64,000 nucleotides of DNA from Owenia fusiformis (lineage: Eukaryota > Annelida > Polychaeta > Sabellida > Oweniidae), in assembly GCA_903813345.2 (NCBI GenBank), contig CAIIXF020000010.1:5695169-5759168 (forward strand), written 5' to 3'. Position 1 is the first letter of the stretch. Each line of letters starts with the position of its first letter. A program made the position numbers and the translations under genes. Below the pieces are notes generated by a model, which had not been told where the DNA came from, did no database searches, and was given only the letters and a program-made list of their open reading frames with translations. Shown one piece after another: positions 43,239 through 54,989 of this stretch.

Positions 43239-46200
43239 ATGATGGATTCAAAACATAACATTTTAGTGGCAGTATTTATGGTAGTTGTTCTCTGTAAAAT
43301 TGGTAAGTAAAATTATTCTCTAGAATACCATTTTAGCTATAAGCGCATGAATTGAACCAAATATTCTAAAGAAAACTTGACATTCTAGGTTTCATTGTTA
43401 TTGTGTTTTCACGTCGACAGAATGCTGTCCCAAGGGTTGGGTGGAGAGAGGCAGCTCTTGTATCGTATTAGAACTTGACTCAAAGGCGCAGCCCAAGGCC
43501 CATGTGGCCTGCACCGGACTTAAGGCCCACGTAGCCACAATAGATAGCGCTGAGAAACAGACATTCCTCTCAGAGCTGATGAAGGAGAGGCGGGTGTCCA
43601 CAATCTGGCTGGATATTAGGGATGTATTGGAAGAAGGGACATTTATTGATAGATATAACAAGCCGATAACTTACTCAGGTATATGACAATGTATGAAGAT
43701 CATATTAGTTCAAACATGGTCTTGCATTAAATCTCTGGCTCTCGTATTTCACGGCCCATGAATCGAAGGGATACACGTATGTGTGCAGTCGGCACGGAAT
43801 AGGGTACATAAGGGCTTGATGCAACAATACATTGTCCCTATGGTAATCTAGTCCCTACCCCTGGGTCCCTATTGGTCACATTTACTTCGGGTCACACACA
43901 CCCATGCTTAAGTTCAGTAAGCTAGTGTATATTATAATGTTTCGTCCAGTACTAATCCATGACCATATCATCCTTCGATAAACCTTGGGCTCAGAGCAGC
44001 ATTTGAAAAACTATATGGTCACAGTATTTGATTGTTGTAGACTGGTTGCCTGGTGCGCCCTCAACCGGGCCAGAAGGAGAACTAACGGATTGTGTCTACT
44101 ATTCTATAGAGGGAGTTGGCGGTTGGAATGACTTTAACTGTGCTGCAACATTTCCATATTTTTGTGAAAGAGGTACCATTTACTAGATATAGTACATTAC
44201 CTAGAACTGAAATATATATTCAGAAAACTTTCAGACTGAGTATATCCAGGTTTATACCAGGTTATTCTTTCAAAACTTTTATAGATTGTTTTAACTTTTT
44301 ATCAATGATCAAAGATCCGATTAATGATCATGATGTCCTTTTATAGAAACCCTGTGTGCGAACGATACTTGCAAGAATGATGGCCGATGCAATGAATTCG
44401 ACAGCAGCTTTAACTGTACGTGTAAACAAGGCTACTTCGGAGAGACGTGCGATACCTTTGATCCATGTAGAATCAAACCCTGCGATAATGGCGCAACGTG
44501 TTCAGATTCTAACTCTGATGCTGGATTCAAGTGCTCCTGCGCCGAAGGCTACATCGGGCCAACATGTTCAGTGTTCGCTACATGTGCCGACTCTCCTTGT
44601 CTCAACAATGGGACGTGCTCAGATTCTGAAAAAGGGTTTAGCTGCGCGTGCCAGTTTGGTTTTATTGGAGCCCAATGTGAAACTTACCAACCATGTGATG
44701 ACCAGCACAATCCCTGCCAACATGGATCTACATGTCGAAAGGGCCTTGATACAAGTTACACGTGTGAGTGTCAACCACATTATTTCGGCAAAAACTGCCA
44801 GGAATTTGATCCTTGTAGACTGGACCCATGTTTGAACAGAGGTCGCTGTGCAATTGATGACAACGGGTTTACTTGCACATGCGCTTTAGGGTTTTTCGGT
44901 GAAACGTGCGAAATATTTGACCCGTGTTCTGGGAGGCCATGTAAGAATGAAGGGACCTGTTCAGAGATAGGACCTGGGATGATACCGAACTTTTCATGTA
45001 TATGTAAACCAGGTTATGTTGGCGATTATTGTGAAACCTTTGACCCTTGTGGTAGCGAGCCGTGCCAGAATCAAGGTGTTTGCAAGGAGAACCGTACTGC
45101 TGATGGATACACTTGTGATTGCAAAGGGTTTTACGTTGGATTGCAATGCGAAGAGTTTCGTCCCTGTGCAGAAGATTTGTGTGGTGATAATGGTATCTGC
45201 GAAACAACAGATACTGGTTACAAGTATGCTTTTTTACCTGTGTAGACCTACATGTATATATAGTCAAATTCATCTCTTTTAGGTGAACACCTTATTGGGG
45301 AATATTCTTGTTCGGCTAAAACAGTTTCTTTCATTGACGCTCATGTTTATTACATTAAACATTAATATTGCAATCGCCTATCTAATTATGGACTTCTATT
45401 CATTAGCAAGAAGTCCATGATTTAATCGTTTAATGTTGTATAAAGACCTAACTGTAAGTATGCTCTTTAAGAATATATTTTACAGCGCATGATACCAAGA
45501 TGATTCTTACAATAGTATAGTTTCCATATAGCTTTTGAAATCTCGCTAAATCTCGTTTTTCGTGAGATTTTAAGAGACTTGCATATTAGACCTCTAATGA
45601 CTTACATTACCTTCTTTTAAATGGTATATTTGAATTCAGTGGAATGTTTTCTCCTAAAATAGCTTTGATTTACACAGTTATGTAATTTGAATAATTTTCT
45701 ATGACAATTTAAAAAAAGTTGGGCCAAATGTCCATAGATGCAATGCTAAAATTCTTTAAAAACGTGGATTATTTGTATGGCAATCAACATTAGCATGTTT
45801 AATCACAACATGTTCATAAACAGGGTCATCATGTGGTATATCATTCAAGTTTTATACAGATTCAACAAACACACTTTGATAAATCATGAAATTAAGCCAC
45901 TTTTCCAAGATTTTAGCATGTAAGTGAATGGAGCTCTAGCCAGAGTTAAAAGCTGAATAAAAGATGGCAGCACGAGATTTCATTGATTTTTCTGCTATTT
46001 AGAAACTATCCTATTACATACCGACAATGGACACTCAAAGGGTATTTCAAACCTGACTCGGCATCCGTCGCTTTCTTTGAGTAAACTGTTATCTTCCCAT
46101 TGCCTCACTTCTGTTTTCTTGTTTCAAATAGTTATGGAAATAATGCCTCCAAATTATAATTATTCAATTAAGCTTTGTGTTATTAAACGTTATCTCAGAG

Positions 46201-49200
46201 TGGTTTGCTATCACCACTGTGGTGGAACGATCTTCGAACTGTTTTATGTTTTATCTCCGTGGGGGGGAGTGGGGAGTACATTTAGAAGTCAAAATGTATA
46301 CCATTTATTTCTATAATCAAAAAATGGTCCGATGCCATACCAAAAATTCCAAGGAAAAGCACATATTCAAAAGATGAAAAACGCAGATCCAAGGCAGAAA
46401 CGATCCAAAAAAAGATTTTCGGTCAAATTTTTCCTGACTCAAAATTTGGGCCCCCTCCCCTTGTTAATTCCTGGATTCGCCACTGCGACTGAGGTCCCTA
46501 CATGAACTAATTTATAAACTTTTAAGAGAATAATTAATCTAATCTCCCAGAATGAGAAATGTGAAAATATATACAAAATGTCACTTTTTCTCTCGCCAGG
46601 AAGAAAAAAATGTTGGGCCCATAACCAAAAATTGGGGCCAAATTTTGAAATAGTAAGGCCTATTTTTGATAAATTGGCCGAAAAGGCCCATTTTTGAGGC
46701 CCTATTTCCCTGAAATCTGGGCGCGCTAAAGGGGGGGGGCGAATCCGCCAACGAGTCGGTTATCTCAGGTTCACCTGGTTGACACTGGCTCTGATCAACT
46801 TTGTATGCAATAGTAATTAGTCTGCCTTTTAAATAGTGTCAAGACCGACTCGGCGACGGCATTATTTCATTGGCAAATTATTGGCTTTTTTCAATTTATA
46901 GATGGCAATGTTGTTTATAATAGAGATGTAAACAAACCAGTTAGCACGTATAAGGTTGTTCACAGGGTGTGTACCAAATTAAACGTGGCAGTTAAACGCG
47001 CAGGTTCAGGTATAACACGATGAAGGTGATGAAATTTGACTAAACTGATGTTTGTAGCCTAAATGTCTATTATACTAGTATAACATACTAGACAGTGAAC
47101 TTGACAGAGAATTTCATAGTTAAAGCTACAAAAGCTCAGAATTATACGCAATATAACATGGGATAACGGTAGGCTATAAGCATGGACCTATATCTTGAAG
47201 AGGAGGATTGGGGTCCATGCGGTAAGGTACAACAGGAATTTGAATTTTCGTTACACTGTATCCCCGGGACTGTATCTCAGGTTAATTGACCTGCGCCGGC
47301 GGCCGTATACTATATTCGCAGCTTGTGTAGCGGGCTAGTTTAGCCTAACTATGAAATTCACTGTAGGCCGAAAGTTCTAGGATATTATTGCAGACATTTA
47401 CGTATAAAAATATCTAGAAACTAGACCAGAACTTTCTGAAACAATGAAAACATGTTTGCCGAATTTTCAATACCCTCTACCGCTTAATTTGGTACAGCCC
47501 CTGTTTTATTATGGTTATCATGTTTATGTACACTTGTACATTTTCTGGTAATAGCTAACTCCCATATGGTCTAGTGGTTAGGATCCGGCGCTCTCACCGC
47601 CGTGGCCCGGGTTCGATTCCCGGTGTGGGAACTGCCAATTTTTTAAGTCAATTTTTGTTTTTGATAATATTCTTTTCAGAAGAACATTTTCATTGATTTC
47701 TTTATTTCGGAAAAATCCAGATGTTTATTTATCTTTATTATTTTTTCATTTTTCATCGCAAACATGTAACTTACACAAATGACCAATATTATCGGAAAGT
47801 TCTAAATTCTTGAATTCGAACGGATTAACTTTTCTTCAAACGTCTTATGTATATTGTACTTGTTTTCAATCAAACCCCTAGATACCAAACTTCAATAAAG
47901 CCCTTTTAACTAATCATCCATGAACACTCAATATGGCTTGTCAAAAGAGATTTTAGCATTTCTCCAAATAAAAAAAAACATTGTTCCATCTTTATACATC
48001 CATGATATCACTAAATCATTCCGACTATTTTGAAATATTACTCGATAATATATGTAAATCTGGTAATCTATTTCACAGGTGTAAATGTAGTGATGGATAC
48101 TATGGAAAACATTGCGATTTCTTTATTCCATGCAAATCAAATCCTTGCTTTGCTGGAACCTGCGTATCTAAAAACTATGGTTACCTATGCAGCTGCCCTC
48201 CAGAACGTACAGGCAAACAGTGTGAAACAGGTACATGTAGCTACGAAGAACAAGTTTAACTTGGTTTAGCCCTATATCTGAACAATTTGACATCTTTAAA
48301 CGTTTTCTCTTATTTTTAGGGAATGGGTCAATTTCAAGTTTGATTAGTTTCGACTCCTGGAAATAAAGTTATCGAAACTGAGGGGGCACATTTGAAAGAC
48401 CAAAATTCCTCGTCCTGATTTCAAAATATACACATTGTTGCTTTTATTTTGGTTCCATTCTAAGGAGTTCAGTGACTTCGACCAAACGTTCTAATAAACA
48501 TAATTTGAGGTGGCTTTATTCTGTTATTATGGCATCCAACCAATCATAATAAAATTACAGAATCTTGTCACTAAAGTACCGGTTTAATTATTGCAGAACT
48601 TTGTCCTGTTGGATGGTCACAACAGGATGGTATATGTCAACAACAAACGGGAAGAATGGCTAGTATTGCAGCCTCTACAGCTTACTGTAAAGCACAAGCA
48701 GCCACATATTCTGAGCTGTTGGAAATGTGTATCAAAGGTACAATAACCCAGATGCGAGTAGAAATAATCTTGATTTACGTCATTAAAAATTCAAAATTCA
48801 GTCAAAGTAATATCATATTTGAAATCTACATGTAAAATTACATCCAGAAATGTTGTTTTAAAAAGTGTTTATCAACTTTGAAAAATTAATTTTCTTTGAG
48901 AATGTGACTTCTAGCTCGGGGAGATTCCCCATAGACCCCATGCTATAAAATCACAAAAAATGAAATATCTTTTCTTTTAGTGGACAGATAATATTTTGCT
49001 TTACTGGACATATTTTCATTAGTATAAGTATCAGGCACATAAGGGTTATATGAAAATTGAGCCACTTAAATTGATAATATTCAAGCTTAAGGGAACTTTC
49101 TTATATACCTGCAATGTTAATTGACCCGAATCAGCCACCTGGTGGTGAAACTGGTAACTACCTACTCGCATTTGGGTAATTGAAATTAGTGTAAATAAAC

Positions 49201-50053
49201 GCAGATTGATTGGCCTGTCCTCTTTTATTAAAAAGTATTTCTATTGCCCATAAGCATATGAAAAAACTACAGTATGTACATGTGTATATACGAAGAAATT
49301 GAGCTAATTTTGCTTCAAGCTATGGTAGTGGCAGTACAATCTTGCCTCGAGGAAACCGTAAGCACCCATGGGAGCAAACATGACTCAAGTGACGATTTTG
49401 TTTACAGATTTGACACCAGACAATGATGACTGCAGGAGTGCCCCTTGTTTGAATTCAGCTACGTGCGTCGATGCTATTGATGGGTTTAAGTGCGTCTGTC
49501 CATCAAGTCATACAGGCTCTTTCTGCGAAACAGGTTTTCAAACTGGTTTTATTATGTATCTCACAAAAGTATTAACATACGATTGAAACAATAAAACTCG
49601 GTGATAAAACATATAGGAAATACAATGCATAGCCAGACAAGAGCCAGACGAGACAACTGCTCGATCAAGGGAACTGCCTCGCCTAAATTTTATAGAAACG
49701 ATGATTCAGATGTTCTTTTCAATTGAAATTGTGAGAATGATATCTATGGTACAGTGATGTTTTATTGCTTTTGTCTCAAATTTCCCTCTCGAAAACAAAA
49801 TGTGCATCGGCAAATTGTAGATCGTGTTTAAGCCATAGCGTTATGTTTATTTAATTTGTGTTCTCCAATCTCACGCTTTCTCTCTGTTCCAGAAGTTTGC
49901 CCCGAGGTTGATATCGTCCCTCTTCTACCAGCAAAAAGGATAACAATGTCATCATCGTTGCTAGGTAATAGCCATGACGCAACCATGGATATAAGGCTTG
50001 GGGATTGTGGAGGATGGGTCCCTACTGACAACAACAAGGAACAGTTTGTCCAG
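43239..50053 (+). CDS. Secreted/surface C-type lectin, multi-EGF, F5/8C gene (3' incomplete)
   Basis: Eight exons with GT-AG borders and consistent phases: 43239-43302, 43421-43678, 44041-44172, 44347-45223, 48079-48230, 48597-48737, 49408-49533, 49893-50053 (637 codons). Exon 1 is a signal peptide (ILVAVFMVVVLCKIG). Exons 2-3 form a C-type lectin domain starting CCPKGWVERGSSC and ending GGWNDFNCAATFPYFCE; the EPN/QPD calcium-sugar motif is replaced (LPGAPS), so classical sugar binding is doubtful. Exons 4-5 encode nine EGF domains. Exon 6 (CPVGWSQQDGICQQ...) looks like the first half of another lectin domain. Exon 7 is a tenth EGF domain with a calcium-type DNDDC start. Exon 8 begins an F5/8 type C (discoidin) domain (ITMSSSLLGNSHDA, GGWVPTDNNKEQFVQ) and stops mid-domain at a phase-0 donor. 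No continuation is found before the LRR gene. Likely an adhesion or innate-recognition protein. Confidence 0.8.
46430..46760. mobile_element. GGCGGATTC-type element fragments in intron
   Basis: Text with CTGGATTCGCCACTG (about 46470-46490) and GGCGAATCCGCCAACGAG (about 46738-46755) brackets GGCCC/AAATTTTTG-rich sequence like that of the 21053 and 34143 elements. It lies in the large intron (45224-48078) of the lectin/EGF gene; the rest of that intron, except the tRNA gene, shows nothing recognisable. Confidence 0.5.
47560..47631 (+). tRNA. tRNA-Glu (anticodon CTC)
   Basis: A 72-nt canonical cloverleaf. The acceptor stem TCCCATA pairs with TGTGGGA (one G-U), followed by discriminator A. The A box is TGGTCTAGTGGTTAGGAT, the anticodon stem is CGGCG/CGCCG with loop CTCTCAC (anticodon CTC at 47593-47595), and the B box is GGTTCGATTCC. 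A T-run follows within 10 nt (47639-47643) as Pol III terminator. It lies on the same strand within an intron of the lectin/EGF gene and is probably an active nuclear gene. Confidence 0.93.
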
Positions 50054-50582
50054 GTAGGTTGAAGCTTACTCGTTTACCAGTTTGATTTTCAATTTATGAA
50101 ACAGATTGCAAATAGAGACAATAAGGCATTTGCTGGTGTTTTTGCATCCGTTCGAATGAGTGTAGTGTTAGTGTGAAACAAAGCCTATGCACTAACCAAC
50201 TGTAAGATCAGACTTAATTCAGCAAAAAGAGGTAATTGAACAATGAATTAGATCAGAGGAGCGAAAATCAGATTGGATCAGTTTAATATGTGAATAGACC
50301 AAGTTCATTGTCCTCTCACTTTCTTAAAGTTACATTGTTTTAAATTACTTTAACCTACTTAGATTTGATAACAGTAGGTATAGCGTTTGGAAATAACAAA
50401 CGGCGTCGCATGACCATGTAGAACTAAACCTAGATACGATAAGAGATGTAAGAAAAAATGTTTCAGAAGTTCAATACATGTGAATGATACGCCAAGTGGT
50501 TATACATCATTTTTGTCATACCTTCTTGAGTTAAATTTTCAAAAAGCATATTCACTATCAGTTCTGCGATAGCTCGCTAGCA
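50054..50582. other. Spacer between F5/8C exon and first LRR gene
   Basis: The last about 250 bp (from about 50330) align with the region upstream of the second LRR gene (from about 54770). They include the acceptor-like TGTTTCAG/AAGTTCAATAC at 50466/50467, so the tandem duplication included 5' flanking DNA. No exon completing the discoidin domain was found. Confidence 0.5.
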
Positions 50583-52733
50583 ATGACGCCAATTCCGACG
50601 AAAATCGCATTTGTGGGTCTGCTATTGGGAATTACTACACTGACGTCCGGACAAAGATGCCCGAGACCATGCTTTTGCCTGTCAAGAGATTCCTCGGTCA
50701 GGTGTGTGAACAAACGCCTTACTGATATTCCGTTAGGTTTCCCCAATGACACCAAAAAGATGTTCTTCAGAGGAAACTCCATAACAACGCTCAGGGCGAA
50801 CAGATTCGACTATTTGACCGAATTGGAGGAATTGGATTTGGACAGTTGTAAAATCGTAAATATCGAAGTTGGGGCGTTTGATGGATTAAAATCTTTAAAG
50901 ACCCTTAAGTTGGACAAGAACTTGATGGCATCTCTCCCACCGAGTGTGTTCCGAAACTTAAATCTTACAAAATTGTCGCTGCGTCTTAATGATGAACTTA
51001 TCGAGCTCAGTTCGAATGCATTCAACATTCTCACTTCCGAATTACTCGACCTTTCATATTCGGATAAACTCGCGAACATAAAGTCTGATTCGTTCACTGG
51101 GGCGAATATCAAAAGTATGACAATCATAGATTCAGACATAACTGCAGTTGGCTCTAAAGCGTTCAGTCCCCTTGGTTCCTCGTTGAAGAGTTTAGGCATT
51201 TCCCGGAACAAACGTCCTCTAGTTTTACCGGACGACCCTTTCGATGGATTAAACTTGGACTCACTCCGATTGTGGCAAGATGGGTTGACAAGGTTGAACT
51301 TCCTTAAGGGCCTGAGAACAAAAACTTTGTATTTGGCTTCGAATAATTTCGACACCATTGACTTTAGCCCATACGTTCTGTTGAAAGATACTCTGACACG
51401 CATTAATCTCGATGGTTGTGGAATTGACTACCTTACAAAGAGATCATTCGATAACCTTGAGCGTGTGACTTATCTTGAACTATCGAGCAATAACCTAACG
51501 ATCCTCGATGGCGCTGTTTTTGAGGATCTCAAGAACCTCAGTCAAATATTCTTATGGTATAATCAAATCCACACTATCACGGATGACTTTGGTGACTATC
51601 TTCCTAATCTAGGTTCTTTGAGAATGCGATACAATTCCGTTTCACGAGTCAATGGGGCCATGTTTGCTAAGATGCGACGTCTGATACAATTAAACTTGTC
51701 TTTTAACAAGATACAATACATGCCCAAAGATATGAAACCCATCCTAGATAGACTTGTGAGAAACAACGATTTCGAGGGCAATCCTTTCCATTGCAATTGT
51801 GAGATGCTGTGGTTCTGGGAGTGGGCCATGGTGAACAGCAGCAGGTTTAGAACCATGCGCTGTGCAACGCCTTTACACCCTCCTAAGAGATTTGACCAGA
51901 TGCGAGAAGAAGACTTTATTTGCATCCCCGCTACCTTATGTGGTTCGCCTAATATAACGTTATCACGAGGAAGCTCTGGAAATGTAAGTTGTACGAGTAG
52001 CGGGGATCCTGCCCCTAAACTAACCATATCTAACAACGAAGGAAGAATTGTTGCCGAGAGTGACTTCCCAGTCAACAAGACAACATTGGAGAATGAAGTT
52101 GTCTTCAAAATCGAAACAGTCAATCCAGGTTTCGTTGGTTCATACACATGCAATGCTACGCATCCTTTGGGAGACCTTACTATGGATACTTGCTTACGAG
52201 TCATGACACCAGACGGGACGCCAGAACCTCCTTTTCGTTCTGATGATGTTTGTGTTGGATTCTGGGTAACATCTACAACTAGTTCCACAACAACTACAAC
52301 AACTATCGCACCGACAACTGAGGAAGAAACAACACGTTCTGGGGAGACAACTGAAACAATAACCATGGTACAAACAACGGGTAGAGAAGAGTTAACTACA
52401 GAGGCTGATGATACGACTATAACAACACAGCGACCTTCAACCGCACCAACCACATCAGAATGTCCAGCGAGCAATTGGACTGAACAAACCACGATGTCAA
52501 ACACACCAGGAAACAACCTCCCGTTACAAGATGGCGTCCCAATGGGCCGATTCACAACATCTATAATTGCGGGTGTACTCTCTACATTTGTGGGGACGTT
52601 GTTTTTAGTTGGAGTGTTATTTTATCTCTATAGACGGAAGGCATCCAAGAGGCAACGCAGTGACGTCAGTGAGATGGTTGTGACGGGTACAGGGGACGCT
52701 AACGATGGTTACTATGAAAGCAAAAGTTTGTAA
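50583..52733 (+). CDS. LRR-Ig transmembrane protein, copy A
   Basis: 716 residues in one uninterrupted exon. Signal peptide 1-24; cysteine cap LRRNT (CPRPCFC); about 13 leucine-rich repeats (about 55-390); LRRCT with NPFHCNCEMLWFWEWA near 400; one Ig-like domain (Cys near 468 and 522) lacking the usual Trp after the first Cys; a Thr-rich, probably O-glycosylated stalk (about 555-640); a single TM helix near 657-682; and a short tail RRKASKRQRSD ... NDGYYESKSL. The order LRR-Ig-TM with an intronless coding region is that of the LINGO/AMIGO/LRRN adhesion and receptor families; the Thr stalk and length differ, so no orthology is claimed. The ATG at 50583 directly precedes the hydrophobic signal. 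AATAAA candidates follow at 52914. It forms a duplication pair with 54990-57080. Confidence 0.88.
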   Translation: MTPIPTKIAFVGLLLGITTLTSGQRCPRPCFCLSRDSSVRCVNKRLTDIPLGFPNDTKKMFFRGNSITTLRANRFDYLTELEELDLDSCKIVNIEVGAFDGLKSLKTLKLDKNLMASLPPSVFRNLNLTKLSLRLNDELIELSSNAFNILTSELLDLSYSDKLANIKSDSFTGANIKSMTIIDSDITAVGSKAFSPLGSSLKSLGISRNKRPLVLPDDPFDGLNLDSLRLWQDGLTRLNFLKGLRTKTLYLASNNFDTIDFSPYVLLKDTLTRINLDGCGIDYLTKRSFDNLERVTYLELSSNNLTILDGAVFEDLKNLSQIFLWYNQIHTITDDFGDYLPNLGSLRMRYNSVSRVNGAMFAKMRRLIQLNLSFNKIQYMPKDMKPILDRLVRNNDFEGNPFHCNCEMLWFWEWAMVNSSRFRTMRCATPLHPPKRFDQMREEDFICIPATLCGSPNITLSRGSSGNVSCTSSGDPAPKLTISNNEGRIVAESDFPVNKTTLENEVVFKIETVNPGFVGSYTCNATHPLGDLTMDTCLRVMTPDGTPEPPFRSDDVCVGFWVTSTTSSTTTTTTIAPTTEEETTRSGETTETITMVQTTGREELTTEADDTTITTQRPSTAPTTSECPASNWTEQTTMSNTPGNNLPLQDGVPMGRFTTSIIAGVLSTFVGTLFLVGVLFYLYRRKASKRQRSDVSEMVVTGTGDANDGYYESKSL

Positions 52734-54471
52734 AACAAAACAGAAGGTGGCCCCACATTAAGAACATAATTGCAAAGCTTATACAAACCCTGATTACAAG
52801 GGTACTAGTACATTGGTAACACGAAAGGGGCATTTATCAAGTGACTAGGAAATATGGAAAAGGCAAACGAACTGTAAACACATAGTAATATGAAGTATAG
52901 CTTATAAATAATGAATAAATAAACATATGAAACGATTATAATTATGCGTCTTATGCGTATGATATTTCACCTTATAAATAGTGAACTATGAATGCATAGT
53001 CGCGTGTATATGATATATATGTAGCTTATAATTCACCTTATTTTTTAACTTCAGTTGAGTCTCAATACTCTAAACATTATTTTGATACATAAAACATGGT
53101 CAGAATCGCTTGCAAATTGCAGATATTATAAGCTTGAAGCACTTTCTTACTTTTTTTTGGGCAAAAACTCCGCTCATGGACATGTCCTCATATCTATTTA
53201 TAGATCGCCAAGAAATTAAAAAAAATTTTGGAAAGCAACACCTTCAAGGAATGGTCATTCCACATTGCACTGAGTCCAGGGATTGAATCCTCAATCCACA
53301 CATAGCTAGGCAAGGTGTTTCCATTCCAGCCAATCAGAACACACTATTTAACGTAACTGCAATCCATCAAACAAGCGTTCGGGCTTGTTTTTTAAAATTA
53401 ACACTCGATCGATAATCCGCATCTCGTGCAAATTCATTGGAAAGTAACACCTTCAATGGATAGTCATTCCACATTGCACCGAGCCAAGTGCTTAAATCCT
53501 TTAATTGGAGAAATTTTATAGCGAGGAATTATATTTTAAGATCTGCACTTTTAAACATAATTATGATGCTTAAATGTGTCAAAAAATCGTGAAATCATGA
53601 AAATATCGTACTTTCGAGGCTGCGACATTTCATTACGAAAACTGATCCGTTTCCGTAATTAGTTTGAAGAGTTATTCAAAAGTGAGCTCTTAAAAGATAA
53701 GTTCCACAATGATAAAAATACGTATAGTATTGATAAGGTACACATTATCAAATTATTCTGTCTTTGTACCAATCAAGATGTAGAGAATTGGCGATGTTTA
53801 TGACGATCAAATGAAAGCAAAAGTCTCAAATCAAATCGAACTGCAATGGTGGTTGAATTTCGTCGTGTTTATCAAAGTAAACAGTCGAAATGTTGACACA
53901 TGCGCAGACCTCTATTTAGTGATATTTTCATTTCAAATATGGCGGCCAATCCGATGTCTGACGACCCTTACAAAGAATCTAGGCAGTGTGCAATTTTACC
54001 TCCTGTGAAATAACAAGTGGAATTTAGTAGTTGTTTTGTGTTTTATTGTCATTCTGCATCGTAATTCTATGTGATGTGGTGTTGAAATGTCAGCAGAAAT
54101 ACATATCCATACGATAATCGAGTGAATCAGATAACAGATTTTTCGAAAACACGTCTCGTGCTAAGCGTGTAAAAACTTGTATTAACATGCTCAAATGTGC
54201 CAATGTGCACATCAATGTCAAGCTAAATCAATGTTGTGTCTAAAACAGGTACCTGATCTACTCAAAACAGCTTGTCATTCACGTATACACGCTTAGCAAA
54301 CACGGCGAAATGATCTGAATCTTGGAATTTCGTTTGAGAGCTAGTAATGTTTGCTCCGGTCTTCGTCATAAGTGTTCATCAGACTTCACGCATGCTCAGG
54401 AGAAAAACCATCAACCAATCACGTTTATAAATCAATTTTGCGCATGCGCCTTACAACGGTAAAGAAATTTG
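52734..54471. other. Intergenic between LRR-Ig copies A and B
   Basis: Holds 3' flank of copy A, a direct repeat of about 60 bp (GTAACACCTTCAATGGATAG-like text at about 53226-53290 and 53440-53500), and AT-rich DNA. The 65-codon frame at 53811-54008 has no recognised domain and was not accepted. Confidence 0.5.
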
Positions 54472-54631
54472 TATTTATAAACGAACCAATTTGAGATAAC
54501 CCGATATCAGTCGGAGAAATCTGACGATCTACGAAACTCACTTCAAAAAATCAAATGCGGACTGACGGCGTATTCTACTATGTTTGGATCTAAGATTTTC
54601 AGATAAAGTCTTTTATGATCTTTCGAATGAG
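54472..54631 (+). promoter_or_regulatory. Candidate core promoter and 5' UTR exon of LRR-Ig copy B
   Basis: TATTTATAA at 54472-54480 is followed about 30 nt later by an initiator-like TATCAGTCGG (54505-54514), and at 54631/54632 by a strong donor GAG/GTAAGT. An acceptor TGTTTCAG at 54871-54878 could join this leader to the exon holding the ATG at 54990. The arrangement is inferred from spacing only. Confidence 0.32.
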
Positions 54632-54989
54632 GTAAGTCTCTAGTTCGAAAGACAATCGTATCAACTTGAACAAAAGTTGAGTTTTGACGAAAAATTTTAA
54701 CATGCGCAGAAGTCCCATTTTCGTTGTACCATATTGACTGTAAACATAGATTATTTGATGTTTATACTGTTTTAAATTGCTTGTTAAGATAACAATATCG
54801 TTCTATCATTGCAAATGTTGTATGATCTTGTAGAACTCAACCTAGAAATAATAAGACATGTAAGAAACAATGTTTCAGAAGTTCAATACACGTGAATGAT
54901 ACACTTAGTGGTTATACATCATTTTTGCCATGCCTTATTGAGTGACATTTTCAACAAAGCATATTGAGTTCTGTAATTGCTCGATTATA

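Noticed and set aside
50810-52555. Long minus-strand open frames opposite LRR-Ig copy A
   Set aside because: They mirror the codon structure of the plus-strand LRR gene, have no domains, and equivalent frames occur opposite copy B; antisense by-products.
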